This document shows, piece by piece, positions 35,793 through 43,370 of a DNA stretch of 64,000 nt (within the stretch, counting starts at the first letter, position 1; each line of letters opens with the position of its first letter). The stretch is from positions 1,126,939-1,190,938 of the forward strand of contig NZ_AP028056.1 in assembly GCF_030297015.1 (NCBI RefSeq), written 5' to 3'. Source of the stretch: Brooklawnia propionicigenes (GTDB lineage Bacteria > Actinomycetota > Actinomycetes > Propionibacteriales > Propionibacteriaceae). Both the position numbers and the translations under genes were made by a program. Under the pieces are notes generated by a model that worked only from the letters and a program-made list of their open reading frames with translations, was not told the origin of the DNA and did not search any database.

Positions 35793-36559
35793 CGTTCCGC
35801 CCCCGTCCTGGTGCGCGGTAGTGCGTCTTCGGTGCGCGGCGCGAGGGCTCGCAGCGACTCACCCAACGCCACCACCGACCGGGGCAGCGGCGAGCGGTCG
35901 AACCGACGTTGGGGCTCCCCGTGGGACCACCACCGCGCGGCGTCCGGATCCCACGCGACCTCGCCGACCACCGGCACGCCCAGGGTCTTGGTAACCTCCG
36001 AGGTGCTGTACCGGCGTGCCGGGCCAGCGATGACCAACCGCACGTCGCCCAGCGAGCCTTCCTGGAGACCGGGCAGCCATGACCGCACCCGGGCCAGTTC
36101 GGGCAGCCCGGTCCCCGTCACGATCACGGTCACGTCCGATTCCGAGATCAGTGGTTCCGGGCTGCTGACCATGCCCAGCCGGCCGGCGTCCACGACGATG
36201 TCCACGCCCGTGTCCGCTTCGAGTCCGCGGAGGGCGTCCAGGAGCGCGTCCCACACGCCGAGGAGGGACGCTGCCTGCTGGTGCGCGCGGAGCCCCGGCA
36301 ACAGACTCGCGTTCGAGTCGGCCAGGGGGAAGAGCCGTGACGGCAGTTCTTCGGCCAACTGGTGGTGCCGGTGCGCCAGCACGAGTTCGGAGAGTCCCGG
36401 CCGCGCGACCCCGGTGCAGTAGCCCGCCAGGATCGCCGAGCCGCCCGACGGGTCAGCTTCCACCAGCACCACCGGGCGGGGCCACGTCAGGGCGAGACCG
36501 ACCGACAGGGTCGTCACCCCCAGCGAGCCCGAGACGGACGCGATCGTGAAGACGGGCAT
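35789..36559 (-). CDS. CpaE/TadZ-like MinD-fold protein with a degenerate P-loop
   Basis: A 256-residue protein starting MPVFTIASVSGSLGVTTLSV. The MinD/CpaE fold is visible, but the P-loop reads SGSLGVTT, without the two lysines of an active deviant Walker A. As with other TadZ proteins it may localise the pilus rather than hydrolyse ATP. It lies directly before tadA. Confidence 0.7.
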   Translation of the reverse strand: MPVFTIASVSGSLGVTTLSVGLALTWPRPVVLVEADPSGGSAILAGYCTGVARPGLSELVLAHRHHQLAEELPSRLFPLADSNASLLPGLRAHQQAASLLGVWDALLDALRGLEADTGVDIVVDAGRLGMVSSPEPLISESDVTVIVTGTGLPELARVRSWLPGLQEGSLGDVRLVIAGPARRYSTSEVTKTLGVPVVGEVAWDPDAARWWSHGEPQRRFDRSPLPRSVVALGESLRALAPRTEDALPRTRTGAER

Positions 36560-36563
36560 GGCG

Positions 36564-37232
36564 TCACCGTTCCCGGGAGTCGAGCACCACGGCCACCTTG
36601 CCGGTCGCAGCCCGCGCCGCCAGATCGGGGGCGGCGTCCGCGCTCACGAGCAGGTCGACCAGGGCGAACTGCCCGTCCTGCGAGCGGGTGACCGCGACGA
36701 CCTTGGCCGCGATGGTGACCGGTGACACCTCACCGACCTGGCCCTGCGCGCCGGGCGTCTGCACCACCCGCACGTCGTCGCCGGTCTTCAGCGGGATGGC
36801 GGGCAGCATGCCGTCCACCAGGGATAGGCCGACGACGGTCTCGCCCTTGGCCGGGACGGTTTCGGGGGCGATGGCGTCCGGGGTGAGCAGCCCGCCGGCG
36901 GAGATGTCGAGCGCCGCCCGCTGTCCAACCACCGTCGAGACATCGCTGGCCGGGATCGAGGCGATCGCCGGATCCAGCGACACTCGCGCGACCATCAGAT
37001 CACCGGCGGCGATCACCGCGCCACGAGGGACGGCCGCTTTCGCCACCACGACCTCGACCGACGAGGTCGCCGACGTCCACAGCCACACACCGCCCAGCGC
37101 CGACAGCAGGAGCGCCGCCACGGACGCGATGATCAGCACCGGACGCCGCCGGGTCTTCACGGGACCCAACGCCGCGGGCGCCGGAGGGGTCGTGGTCGTC
37201 GCCGTCGTCGGCGCCAAGGTCGGTGTCCTCAC
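36564..37232 (-). CDS. CpaB/RcpC-like SAF-domain protein
   Basis: A 222-residue protein with a Thr/Pro-rich cytoplasmic start, one TM helix (VLIIASVAALLLSALGGVWLW, about residues 33-53) and an SAF domain (VVAKAAVPRGAVIAAGDLMV and following). This is the CpaB/RcpC architecture found in Tad loci, where it may contact the cell wall. It starts with GTG a few bases after the secreted protein gene. Confidence 0.75.
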   Translation of the reverse strand: MRTPTLAPTTATTTTPPAPAALGPVKTRRRPVLIIASVAALLLSALGGVWLWTSATSSVEVVVAKAAVPRGAVIAAGDLMVARVSLDPAIASIPASDVSTVVGQRAALDISAGGLLTPDAIAPETVPAKGETVVGLSLVDGMLPAIPLKTGDDVRVVQTPGAQGQVGEVSPVTIAAKVVAVTRSQDGQFALVDLLVSADAAPDLAARAATGKVAVVLDSRER

Positions 37233-37236
37233 GTCC

Positions 37237-38142
37237 TCATCCCTTCACCACGGTCTGGAGTTCGCCGATCGTGACCACGACCGAGCTCGTGTACGTCTGG
37301 TTGATGACACCGGACTCGCCGATCCCGGACCAGTTGATCGTCCAGTAGCTCGTCGCGGTGACCGTGTAGGTGCCCTGTTTCGTGTAGCGGTAGCCGCAAT
37401 CCGGCGACGCCGACATCCCGAACGAGTCGGTGTACGAGGTGCCCGTGGACGTGCACGCGACGGTCCCGCCGTCGCCCATGCTCCAGACCACCCGGGTGAC
37501 CTTGCCGGTCGCGGTGACGGAGTAGCCGCCCGCAGACGCGGTCTTCGTGTTGGGTCCCCACGTACTCTGATCCGGCGACGCCACCCACAGCCAGATCGGC
37601 AGGCCCACCAAGCCCACAGAACCCGGCGAGGGGTCAGGCGCCATCCCGATCGTGACCGCGCGAAGGCGCATCTGCGTGACCGCCTGCTGCGCCAGGACGC
37701 GGGGGTCCGGGACGACACCCGGAGCACTGTCGGCCCAGAACAGGTAGGAGCCCGGACCCGACCAGATGCCGGAAGCCGAACACCGGTAGATCGACCCCGT
37801 CGTGTTTCCGCTCCACACCGCGTCCGTCAGCGGGGGCGGCGGCGACTCGGCCTTGATGTAGCAGGCTCGGGCGTTGCTCCAGGTCCCCAGCTCCGGGTTC
37901 GAACAGGGGACTTCGCGAGGAGGCATTTCCTGCGTGACGCAGGCAACCGGGTCGCTGCTGCCGGAGCCGGTGTGCTTCAGCGGAGCGGCGCCGGAGCCAC
38001 CGTAACCGGGGACGCCTACCCCACAGGCAACTCCCCAGCTAGCCCCTTCGCACCCGGCGTCCGCGTAGGCAGAGGTCCCCGCCAGTGGCGTTGTCGCCAG
38101 AGCCACGCAGAGCGCGAGCGCCGCGAGGAGCCTGGTCAACAT
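37237..38142 (-). CDS. Secreted Cys-rich protein with PKD-like C-terminus, Tad locus
   Basis: The ATG at 38142 gives 301 residues with a Sec signal peptide (LLAALALCVALATTPLAGTSAYA). The mature part has several Cys and a C-terminal beta-sandwich-like stretch (VTRVVWSMGDGGTVACTSTG, then YRYTKQGTYTVTATSYW) typical of PKD domains. Similar proteins occur in actinobacterial Tad loci and may be surface or tip components. It overlaps the lipoprotein gene by seven bases. The longer frame upstream is a shadow. Confidence 0.7.
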   Translation of the reverse strand: MLTRLLAALALCVALATTPLAGTSAYADAGCEGASWGVACGVGVPGYGGSGAAPLKHTGSGSSDPVACVTQEMPPREVPCSNPELGTWSNARACYIKAESPPPPLTDAVWSGNTTGSIYRCSASGIWSGPGSYLFWADSAPGVVPDPRVLAQQAVTQMRLRAVTIGMAPDPSPGSVGLVGLPIWLWVASPDQSTWGPNTKTASAGGYSVTATGKVTRVVWSMGDGGTVACTSTGTSYTDSFGMSASPDCGYRYTKQGTYTVTATSYWTINWSGIGESGVINQTYTSSVVVTIGELQTVVKG

Positions 38143-38684
38143 GATCCGAGGACCTCGTCCTTGGTGATCTGCAGGTTGGCGCCGACGATCTGCACCGTGC
38201 TCTCGTGTGAGAGTCGTGGCTGCGGGGCCGGCGTGACCGGCTGCCCGGCCTTGTCCGTGAGGATGGCCTCGCTGCGATCGACGCACGAGGTGACGACCCA
38301 CCCGTCGCCCTTGGCCAAGGCGCTCTGGGACGGGATCTTGGTGGCTCCAACCTGCACCTGTCCCCGCTGGCGGACGGTCGTCAGCATCACCTGCAGGCTG
38401 CTCAGTGCCTCGCCCGAGGCAAGGGTGTCGAGCTGGTTGATGCTCCTGCTCGAGTCGACCAAGAGGCCGTCGAGGGTCTGCCACAACAGGACGACTCGCG
38501 CCTTCGCGTCCTCGAGCTTCTGGTCTTCGGGGCTGAGGGTCGGTGTCGGCGTCACCGTAGGCGATGGCGATTGCGACGGGCCCGTCGGGGTCGGGCTGGT
38601 GGTGGGCGTGGCTGTGCAGCCACCGATCAGAGCAGCGGCCATGATGGCGCCCACTGCTTTGGTGGCCAGTCCCAGGTGGGTCAT
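38136..38684 (-). CDS. Lipoprotein, first gene of the Tad operon
   Basis: A 182-residue protein with a lipobox LIGGC at about residues 20-24, then a Thr/Pro/Ser-rich linker and a small helical/beta domain. It would be anchored on the outer face of the membrane. It is first in a run of twelve minus-strand genes with overlaps or gaps of only a few bases, so the operon promoter should lie upstream in 38685-39028. Confidence 0.7.
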   Translation of the reverse strand: MTHLGLATKAVGAIMAAALIGGCTATPTTSPTPTGPSQSPSPTVTPTPTLSPEDQKLEDAKARVVLLWQTLDGLLVDSSRSINQLDTLASGEALSSLQVMLTTVRQRGQVQVGATKIPSQSALAKGDGWVVTSCVDRSEAILTDKAGQPVTPAPQPRLSHESTVQIVGANLQITKDEVLGSC

Positions 38685-39028
38685 CCCGTCCTCCTTCGCC
38701 TACGGGACATAACGGGGCGCGGAGGCACCTCGCGGACATCCTGTGCGTGGTGATTTCTCGTGGAAGGCGGCAGCGCCGATCCCGGAGGCGCTCGGCGCTC
38801 GTGTGGCGCTGTCGCGGGTACTGCCAATGTCAGAAGCGGCCATCGCTGGCTCCAAGCTCTCCAGGGGGTGGACCTTGTAGGGAAGGCTAAGCATGGATTT
38901 CGGCGATCTTGCGGATTTCGAGCTTCGCCCCTCCGCGTGTCACGCTAGCACATCTACACCGTTTAGCGGTATAGATTGCTCATCGTGTCTCGTCTCCCCT
39001 TGCCGCGGACCACTGAAACAATGGGCGC
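38685..39028. promoter_or_regulatory. Divergent control region between the Tad operon and a winged-helix regulator
   Basis: A 344-base region with no supported gene. It separates the minus-strand Tad operon from the plus-strand regulator. A near-perfect palindrome at 38954-38974 and a TATAGAT -10-like sequence at 38970-38976 face the regulator. On the minus strand TGCTAGCGT at about 38941-38949 fits an extended -10 and could serve the Tad operon. Confidence 0.45.
38954..38974. promoter_or_regulatory. Palindromic operator candidate
   Basis: Reads CTACACCG then TTTAG and CGGTATAG: 8-base arms with one mismatch. It overlaps the putative -10 element of the regulator gene 55 bases before its start codon, so autoregulation is plausible. 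Confidence 0.45.
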
Positions 39029-39376
39029 GTGCCTGCCTACTCCGACGCCCCGCTCCCCGTCGAGCTGGACGCGTTGGTCGGCATGGGCATGAACCGCGTC
39101 AAGCTCGCGATCGCCGTCGCGCTCGCCGCGCACGGGGGCTGCCTCAGCACCCCGGAGCTGGTGGCCGCCCTTGGTGAGGGGGTCGCGGGCACCACGATCG
39201 CGCGCAACCTCAACGAACTCGAGGACCACGGCTACGTCACCGGAGACGTCCCCCGCGACGACCGTCGCCGTCGGCGCACGCACTGGACGCTCAACCACTC
39301 GAAGCTCCACGCCGACCTGCGAGCGCTCATCCAGGCCACCGCGCCCACCGCCGAATCCCCGTCCGCATTCGGTTGA
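39029..39376 (+). CDS. Winged-helix transcriptional regulator
   Basis: A 115-residue protein with an ArsR/MarR/PadR-like winged helix: LAAHGGCLSTPELVAALGEG, then TTIARNLNELEDHGYVTGDV and a basic wing RDDRRRRRTHWTLN. It likely controls the Tad operon and/or element excision genes, judging only from position. It starts with GTG; no strong ribosome binding site is seen. Confidence 0.7.
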   Translation: MPAYSDAPLPVELDALVGMGMNRVKLAIAVALAAHGGCLSTPELVAALGEGVAGTTIARNLNELEDHGYVTGDVPRDDRRRRRTHWTLNHSKLHADLRALIQATAPTAESPSAFG

Positions 39377-39764
39377 CGGGCGGCGCCGTGAGTCATGTGA
39401 TCGAACGTGAGATCCGTGTGCGCGAGTTAGGCTACGTACGGCCCCTGCTCTTGACGCACACGGCCTAACTCCAGATTCACAAGGCGCGACGGGCACGGAG
39501 GCGTGCCACGACGAGCCCGCACGGCCCGGTTCGATCACCGCGCATGAGGCTGCTGCAACAAGACGTCCTCACGGTTGCTCTTGGATGGTCAGTGCGCCTC
39601 TTCTGCTGCGCAACCCCGCTCCCACAAGGACTGACTGCTTGCCGCTCGCCCAGAAAGCGCCCTGCAGCCTCAGGGAGACAGTCCAGGGGGCTGCGGCCAG
39701 GAGTACGTCGAGCTGGTCCGGTGTCCTTTAGGGCCCGCTTGGGCCCAGGAAGGGACAGTGTCTG
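39377..39764. other. Intergenic region before the excisionase gene
   Basis: About 390 bases without a supported gene. It contains a perfect 9-base inverted repeat, GAGTTAGGC at 39424-39432 and GCCTAACTC at 39463-39471, which could be a terminator-like hairpin of the regulator gene or a protein binding site near the recombination module. Confidence 0.4.
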
Positions 39765-39992
39765 ATGACCATGCGAACCTACGAGTCGTTGCCCACGGCC
39801 GCCGCCCGCATCGGGGTGAGCGTGAAGACCATCCGCCGCCGGATCGCCGAGGGCGCACTTCCGGTGGTCCGGTCAGGCCGCAGCCTCCACCTGGATCCGA
39901 AGGATGTCGACGCCCTGCTCCGTCGCTACCCGCAGCGCAGGGCGTCCGAGCTCAGCTCAGCGGCACTTCGTCCAGCCCGACGCGCGTCATGA
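39765..39992 (+). CDS. xis: Excisionase-like MerR-type HTH protein
   Basis: A 75-residue protein: LPTAAARIGVSVKTIRRRIA followed by EGALPVVRSGRSLHLDPKDVD is the classic excisionase/AlpA-type winged HTH with the RxGRxxxxxxxDV ending. It lies about 1.0 kb from the integrase gene and has a good ribosome binding site (AGGAAGGGAC). It probably directs element excision or regulates the integrase. Confidence 0.8.
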   Translation: MTMRTYESLPTAAARIGVSVKTIRRRIAEGALPVVRSGRSLHLDPKDVDALLRRYPQRRASELSSAALRPARRAS

Positions 39993-40183
39993 GCAGGGTC
40001 TTCGACCCACCTCCCAAATCAGCATCTTCGGCCTGCATCACCCGTTGTCACCCAAGGCCCGGGGGGCATTGACTTCATATCTGCCCTCTGACAAGGGATG
40101 ACACAATCAATGATTGCAGATGCAGCCACCGAGGGCTACGCTCGGCATGCCGGGATCGTCTCGGGCAGAGGGGGTTGGCAGCC

Positions 40184-40288
40184 ATGGCCAAGGGAAACAA
40201 GTGCCCATCGTGCGGTAAGTACACGTTGCAGCCGTACACGACCAACCAACTCCGATGCACGGCGTGCAGCACGATCGTGAAGAAGTAG
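40184..40288 (+). CDS. 34-residue zinc-ribbon microprotein
   Basis: The frame encodes MAKGNKCPSCGKYTLQ, then a short hydrophilic stretch, CTACSTIVKK and a stop. Two CxxC knuckles 17 residues apart form a minimal zinc ribbon, which is hard to obtain by chance. It is followed after 7 bases by the 113-aa gene. It may be a tiny nucleic-acid or protein-binding factor. No family assignment is possible. Confidence 0.55.
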   Translation: MAKGNKCPSCGKYTLQPYTTNQLRCTACSTIVKK

Positions 40289-40295
40289 CAGGAAA

Positions 40296-40637
40296 ATGAG
40301 CAACCTTGGCGCGTACCAGGAGATCGTGACAGCCGCAGCCCGAATGGGCGGTGTGGAGAACATGATCCGCACAATCGAGTCCGGTGCCGTTGCGAAGGCC
40401 GCCCCTGCGCTACTGGGCAAGGGGGCCGGGATCGGTGCCTTGGTCACGTTGGCGGCAGGCGGCGTCTACTTCGGTGGACGGAGACTTTGGTCAATGTACG
40501 AGGCGCGTGCTGACGCAGCCGAGGGAGCAAAGGAACAGTTGAGAGCCGTGCTCGATGTCGACGGCCAGGAACACCCTGATTATCCCAGCGGGGGCGTCGA
40601 CGAGCGCACACCAGATACCGATGCCGGGGAAGCGTAA
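40296..40637 (+). CDS. Small single-TM protein of the integrase-proximal cluster
   Basis: A 113-residue protein with a ribosome binding site AGCAGGA. The N-terminal half is amphipathic (YQEIVTAAARMGGVENMIR), then comes one TM-like segment (IGALVTLAAGGVYFGGRRLW) and a charged, acidic tail. Its stop overlaps the start of the next gene (TAATG), so the two are coupled. I do not recognise it. Confidence 0.6.
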   Translation: MSNLGAYQEIVTAAARMGGVENMIRTIESGAVAKAAPALLGKGAGIGALVTLAAGGVYFGGRRLWSMYEARADAAEGAKEQLRAVLDVDGQEHPDYPSGGVDERTPDTDAGEA

Positions 40638-40825
40638 TGAGCGAGCGGTTCCCCGACATCGATTGGTGGTGCGACCGATGTGGCGCGCACCTCAATGTCC
40701 AGTCTGGCTTCGATGACCACCGGTACACGTGGAAGTGTGATGAGTGCGGTCACAAGAACAGCATCTCCAAAGACAACATCTACGAATCCCACGGTGACTT
40801 CTGGAACGGGCCTTCAAGCGATTAG
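40637..40825 (+). CDS. 62-residue zinc-ribbon protein
   Basis: The protein reads WWCDRCGAHLNVQSGFDD, then WKCDECGHKNSISKDNIYES: a four-Cys zinc ribbon with two CxxC pairs. It is coupled to the preceding membrane protein gene. Such ribbons are often seen beside small membrane proteins in mobile elements, but the function here is unknown. Confidence 0.65.
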   Translation: MSERFPDIDWWCDRCGAHLNVQSGFDDHRYTWKCDECGHKNSISKDNIYESHGDFWNGPSSD

Positions 40826-40841
40826 GGATCAGACCGGGCGG

Positions 40842-40907
40842 TTCAGCTTGGCGGTCCCGCTCAGCCTGGCGGTCCCGTTCAGTCTGGCGGTCCGGTTCTG
40901 CCTGGCG
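40842..40907. repeat. Tandem 18-bp repeats between the zinc-ribbon and integrase genes
   Basis: Four degenerate units with the consensus TTCAGCCTGGCGGTCCCG follow one another; the last is partial. They lie between two convergent genes, about 60 bases past the integrase stop codon. They could bind a protein or be simple slippage products. Confidence 0.7.
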
Positions 40908-40969
40908 AGGAGTCGAAGCCTCTAACCGCAGCACGAAGCCGCCGGTTTCCCGACAACCGAAGGTGAGGC

Positions 40970-42328
40970 TCACTTCCGGGTGCTGGCCTCGATCATCGAC
41001 GAGACGTTGCCCGCCACTGCGGCGAGGTAGTCCATCTCGGCGCGCTGATAGCGCAGCGCCATCTTCGGTGAGGTGTGGCCGGCGATCGCTTGGACGGCCC
41101 GGAGATTGCCCCCGGACAGCCGGTAGGCCCAGGTGAGGCCCGTCACGCGGGTTCCGTGGAAGACGTAGCCCCCTTGGCCGGTCAGCAGTTCCCGGATGCG
41201 CTGCGACTCCTCGCTCTCCTGTTCTCCTGACTGCTCAAGGCGACGAACGGCGTCCTCCTCGAGGTTATTCGCAACGGTCTTGCATGCATTCTTGAACGCC
41301 CTTAGCCAGTCCGCGGACTTCACTGGCCCGCCGTCCCTGATGCGCCAGAACAGCAACCCCGCCCGACCCAGCTGTGTGTGCTCGCGAAGATGGATCCTCA
41401 CATCACCCACGAGAGCAGCCGGGATCGGAAGGGTGCGGAAGGCGATGCCCTTGCGGGCGGTCTTCAGCGGTCCGATCTCGACCTTGCCTTCCGCCTCCTT
41501 CACGGACTGATGGACCTTCACCGTGGGGACCTCGCCGTTGAGACTGAAGTCGCGACGCGTCAGCGCCCGGACCTCGCCCGAGCGGAGACCGAGCACGCCA
41601 CCCAGCAGGACGCCTAGGCGCCACGGTTCGGGCATCTGCTCCGCGACGGCGTACAACACGTCGATCGGGAGGGGATCCAGATCACGTTCCCGCGAGGCCT
41701 GGGCTTGGGTGGCCGCCTTGACCTGGACGGGGTTCACCTCGATGAGCTCAGCCTCGACCGCGGCGTTCATGATCGCTCGCAGCAAGTCGTACGCCTGCCG
41801 GCACGAGGACTCGCGCGTGCTGACCGGGAGACCCTGCCACCACAGGCGCACGTCGGCACGGGTCAACTCGGTGACGCGCACAGCGCCAATGCCGTGCTTC
41901 GCAACGGGCTTGCCCTTCACCATCCCTCGCCGCGTGATCGTCGCGGGCTCGGCAAGGATGTAGAACTTGAAGAGTTGGCGATAGCGGTCCCGCGACGTGG
42001 CAGCGAGCTCACCGCGCTCGAGGTACTGCGAGCCGTAGGCGGCGATGGTGGGCACCGCCGCCGCTGCCTGCCTGACGGCTTCCTTGCGTTGGCGCTCCGC
42101 CTCGGCCTCGCGGAATCGCTCGATCGGCGGAGTCCAGTCGCCGCGATCGATCAGCCGGTGTTCGCGGTCGAGCCACCCCCAGGCATCGCCCTTCGCATCA
42201 AACGTCTGGAGCGCTGTGTAGCGGGTTCCTTGATCGCCGCCGCGAACACTGCCGAGGATGTAGGAGGCCTGATAACGCCCGGAGGGAAGCTGACGAACCT
42301 TGCCCCAAGGTCGACGACCCTCCGTCAT
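40970..42328 (-). CDS. int: Tyrosine site-specific integrase of the element
   Basis: A 452-residue phage-type tyrosine recombinase. It has an N-terminal AP2/SAM-like arm-binding part, a core-binding domain (about residues 95-190) and the catalytic domain: the first Arg in LRSGEVRAL (about 247), the H-x-x-R box as FHGTR (about 392), the second His in AGHTSPKMALRY and the nucleophile Tyr in ALRYQRAE (about 426). It ends next to the tRNA-like attachment site, its expected position, and mediates integration and excision with the excisionase-like protein. Confidence 0.92.
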   Translation of the reverse strand: MTEGRRPWGKVRQLPSGRYQASYILGSVRGGDQGTRYTALQTFDAKGDAWGWLDREHRLIDRGDWTPPIERFREAEAERQRKEAVRQAAAAVPTIAAYGSQYLERGELAATSRDRYRQLFKFYILAEPATITRRGMVKGKPVAKHGIGAVRVTELTRADVRLWWQGLPVSTRESSCRQAYDLLRAIMNAAVEAELIEVNPVQVKAATQAQASRERDLDPLPIDVLYAVAEQMPEPWRLGVLLGGVLGLRSGEVRALTRRDFSLNGEVPTVKVHQSVKEAEGKVEIGPLKTARKGIAFRTLPIPAALVGDVRIHLREHTQLGRAGLLFWRIRDGGPVKSADWLRAFKNACKTVANNLEEDAVRRLEQSGEQESEESQRIRELLTGQGGYVFHGTRVTGLTWAYRLSGGNLRAVQAIAGHTSPKMALRYQRAEMDYLAAVAGNVSSMIEASTRK

Positions 42329-42467
42329 GGCTCAGCCCCCTCTCGCGTCCGCTACCGCCGTATCTCGTATCAGATTGAAGCACGATTCGTGCCCCGAGTG
42401 TGCCCCGAGATTCGCTTGCCATGCCTACGCGTGTCCACGCAGAGTGACCGGCGACGCGCAACAATGC

Positions 42468-42499
42468 CTAGTCAAATAACATATCGACCCATTGACTAG
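42468..42499. promoter_or_regulatory. Inverted repeat next to the attachment site
   Basis: Perfect 8-base arms CTAGTCAA (42468-42475) and TTGACTAG (42492-42499) lie between the integrase start and the tRNA-like core. They may be integrase or excisionase binding sites, or part of the integrase promoter. Confidence 0.4.
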
Positions 42500-42507
42500 C
42501 AGTTGGA

Positions 42508-42547
42508 AGTCGCGAGTCTGCGAGTTCGAATCTCGTATCCTCCGCCA
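42508..42547 (+). other. Attachment site: tRNA-Ser-like 3' fragment at the element's right end
   Basis: The stretch contains a T stem-loop (GCGAG-TTCGAAT-CTCGT, 42520-42536), a 3' acceptor strand ATCCTCC, the discriminator G and an encoded CCA ending at 42547. The acceptor sequence and a long-variable-arm look fit tRNA-Ser. The matching GGAGGAT 5' half is absent on the left, so this is the duplicated 3' end left by integration; the intact tRNA should be at the far left border outside the window. Confidence 0.75.
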
Positions 42548-42658
42548 TTGCGATTCCCGCTCTGACTGGAGCGGGATCATCGTCTCAATGCCCAGCACGG
42601 GACGAAGCGATCATCCTTCTGAGGCGACTGCTGAATCGGCCGCTTTCCCGGCACAGTG

Positions 42659-43030
42659 TCAGCGGCTATGGAGCACCATGTGGGCGATCAAGTTGTCGAG
42701 ACGCCGAACATCAATGCCCTTGTTGAGCTTGACCTTGATATGGCCGGCTCGGGTCCACATCTCCAGTTCGGAGTTCCAGTCGATGGTGCCTGCGTTCTCG
42801 GACGACCACATGTTGATGGCGGAATACGGCAGCGAATAGATCTCCACCTTCTTGCCGGATATGCCCTGCGCATCCCGGACGATCAGTCGCATATTGGTGA
42901 AGATGGCGCTGTCGCGGAAGGTCCGGTAGGCAGCCACAGGTTGTTCTCCCTGCACCAGCAACTGCTGCACATCCGGCGGGATGGGGCACTCGCTGACCAA
43001 GGTCCAAGCGAGGATCGGGGCGGTTTCCAT
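42659..43030 (-). CDS. PH-domain protein (YvbH/bPH type)
   Basis: A 123-residue protein with an ATG at 43030 and ribosome binding site GAGAGGAAA. LLVQGEQPVAAYRTFRDS then IFTNMRLIVRDAQG, YSLPYSAINMWSSENAG and HIKVKLNKGIDVRRL are the strands of a bacterial PH-like domain. It is the first chromosomal gene beyond the attachment site. Its function is unknown; such proteins are small soluble or membrane-associated factors. Confidence 0.75.
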   Translation of the reverse strand: METAPILAWTLVSECPIPPDVQQLLVQGEQPVAAYRTFRDSAIFTNMRLIVRDAQGISGKKVEIYSLPYSAINMWSSENAGTIDWNSELEMWTRAGHIKVKLNKGIDVRRLDNLIAHMVLHSR

Positions 43031-43370
43031 GGGGGTTTCCTCTCGATGACAATTCTCAGAGCGTGCACTCTGGACCTCGCCGGTGAGGTCACCATCAACT
43101 TACCTTCGCCGTAGTTTTCCCGTGCGGAGTTCTCTTCGAAGCCAGTGCGGGACACCTCAGCCCGCCCGAAGAATCTACGGCGGACCATCAGTCACGGAGT
43201 CTTCTGGTCCTGATGGAGACAGATCCTCCGCCTTTTCCGAAGGATCTGCGGTAGATCTCCTGCAGACTGTTCCTTCCCGTGCCGAAGGTGATAGCCTGCC
43301 GCGGGTTCGCAGAATGAGCTGCGGGCACAAGACCGACGACTCCGCGGAGTCATGAACGAGGAATGACATC
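43031..43370. promoter_or_regulatory. Divergent intergenic region with palindromes
   Basis: 340 bases separate the PH-domain gene from the peptide transporter gene. They contain an 8-base inverted repeat (CAGATCCT...AGGATCTG, 43220-43248) and a perfect 14-base palindrome GACTCCGCGGAGTC at 43338-43351, some 20 bases before the transporter start, a possible operator. Confidence 0.4.

Noticed and set aside
40842-40907. CRISPR array
   Set aside because: The 18-bp units are directly adjacent with no spacers, and no cas genes are present.
42500-42547. A complete tRNA-Ser gene
   Set aside because: Only the T arm, 3' acceptor strand and CCA are present; no matching 5' acceptor or D arm precedes them.
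1-42547. Prophage rather than ICE
   Set aside because: No capsid, terminase, portal or tail genes are seen; VirB4, VirB6-like and NlpC/P60 genes indicate a conjugative element.
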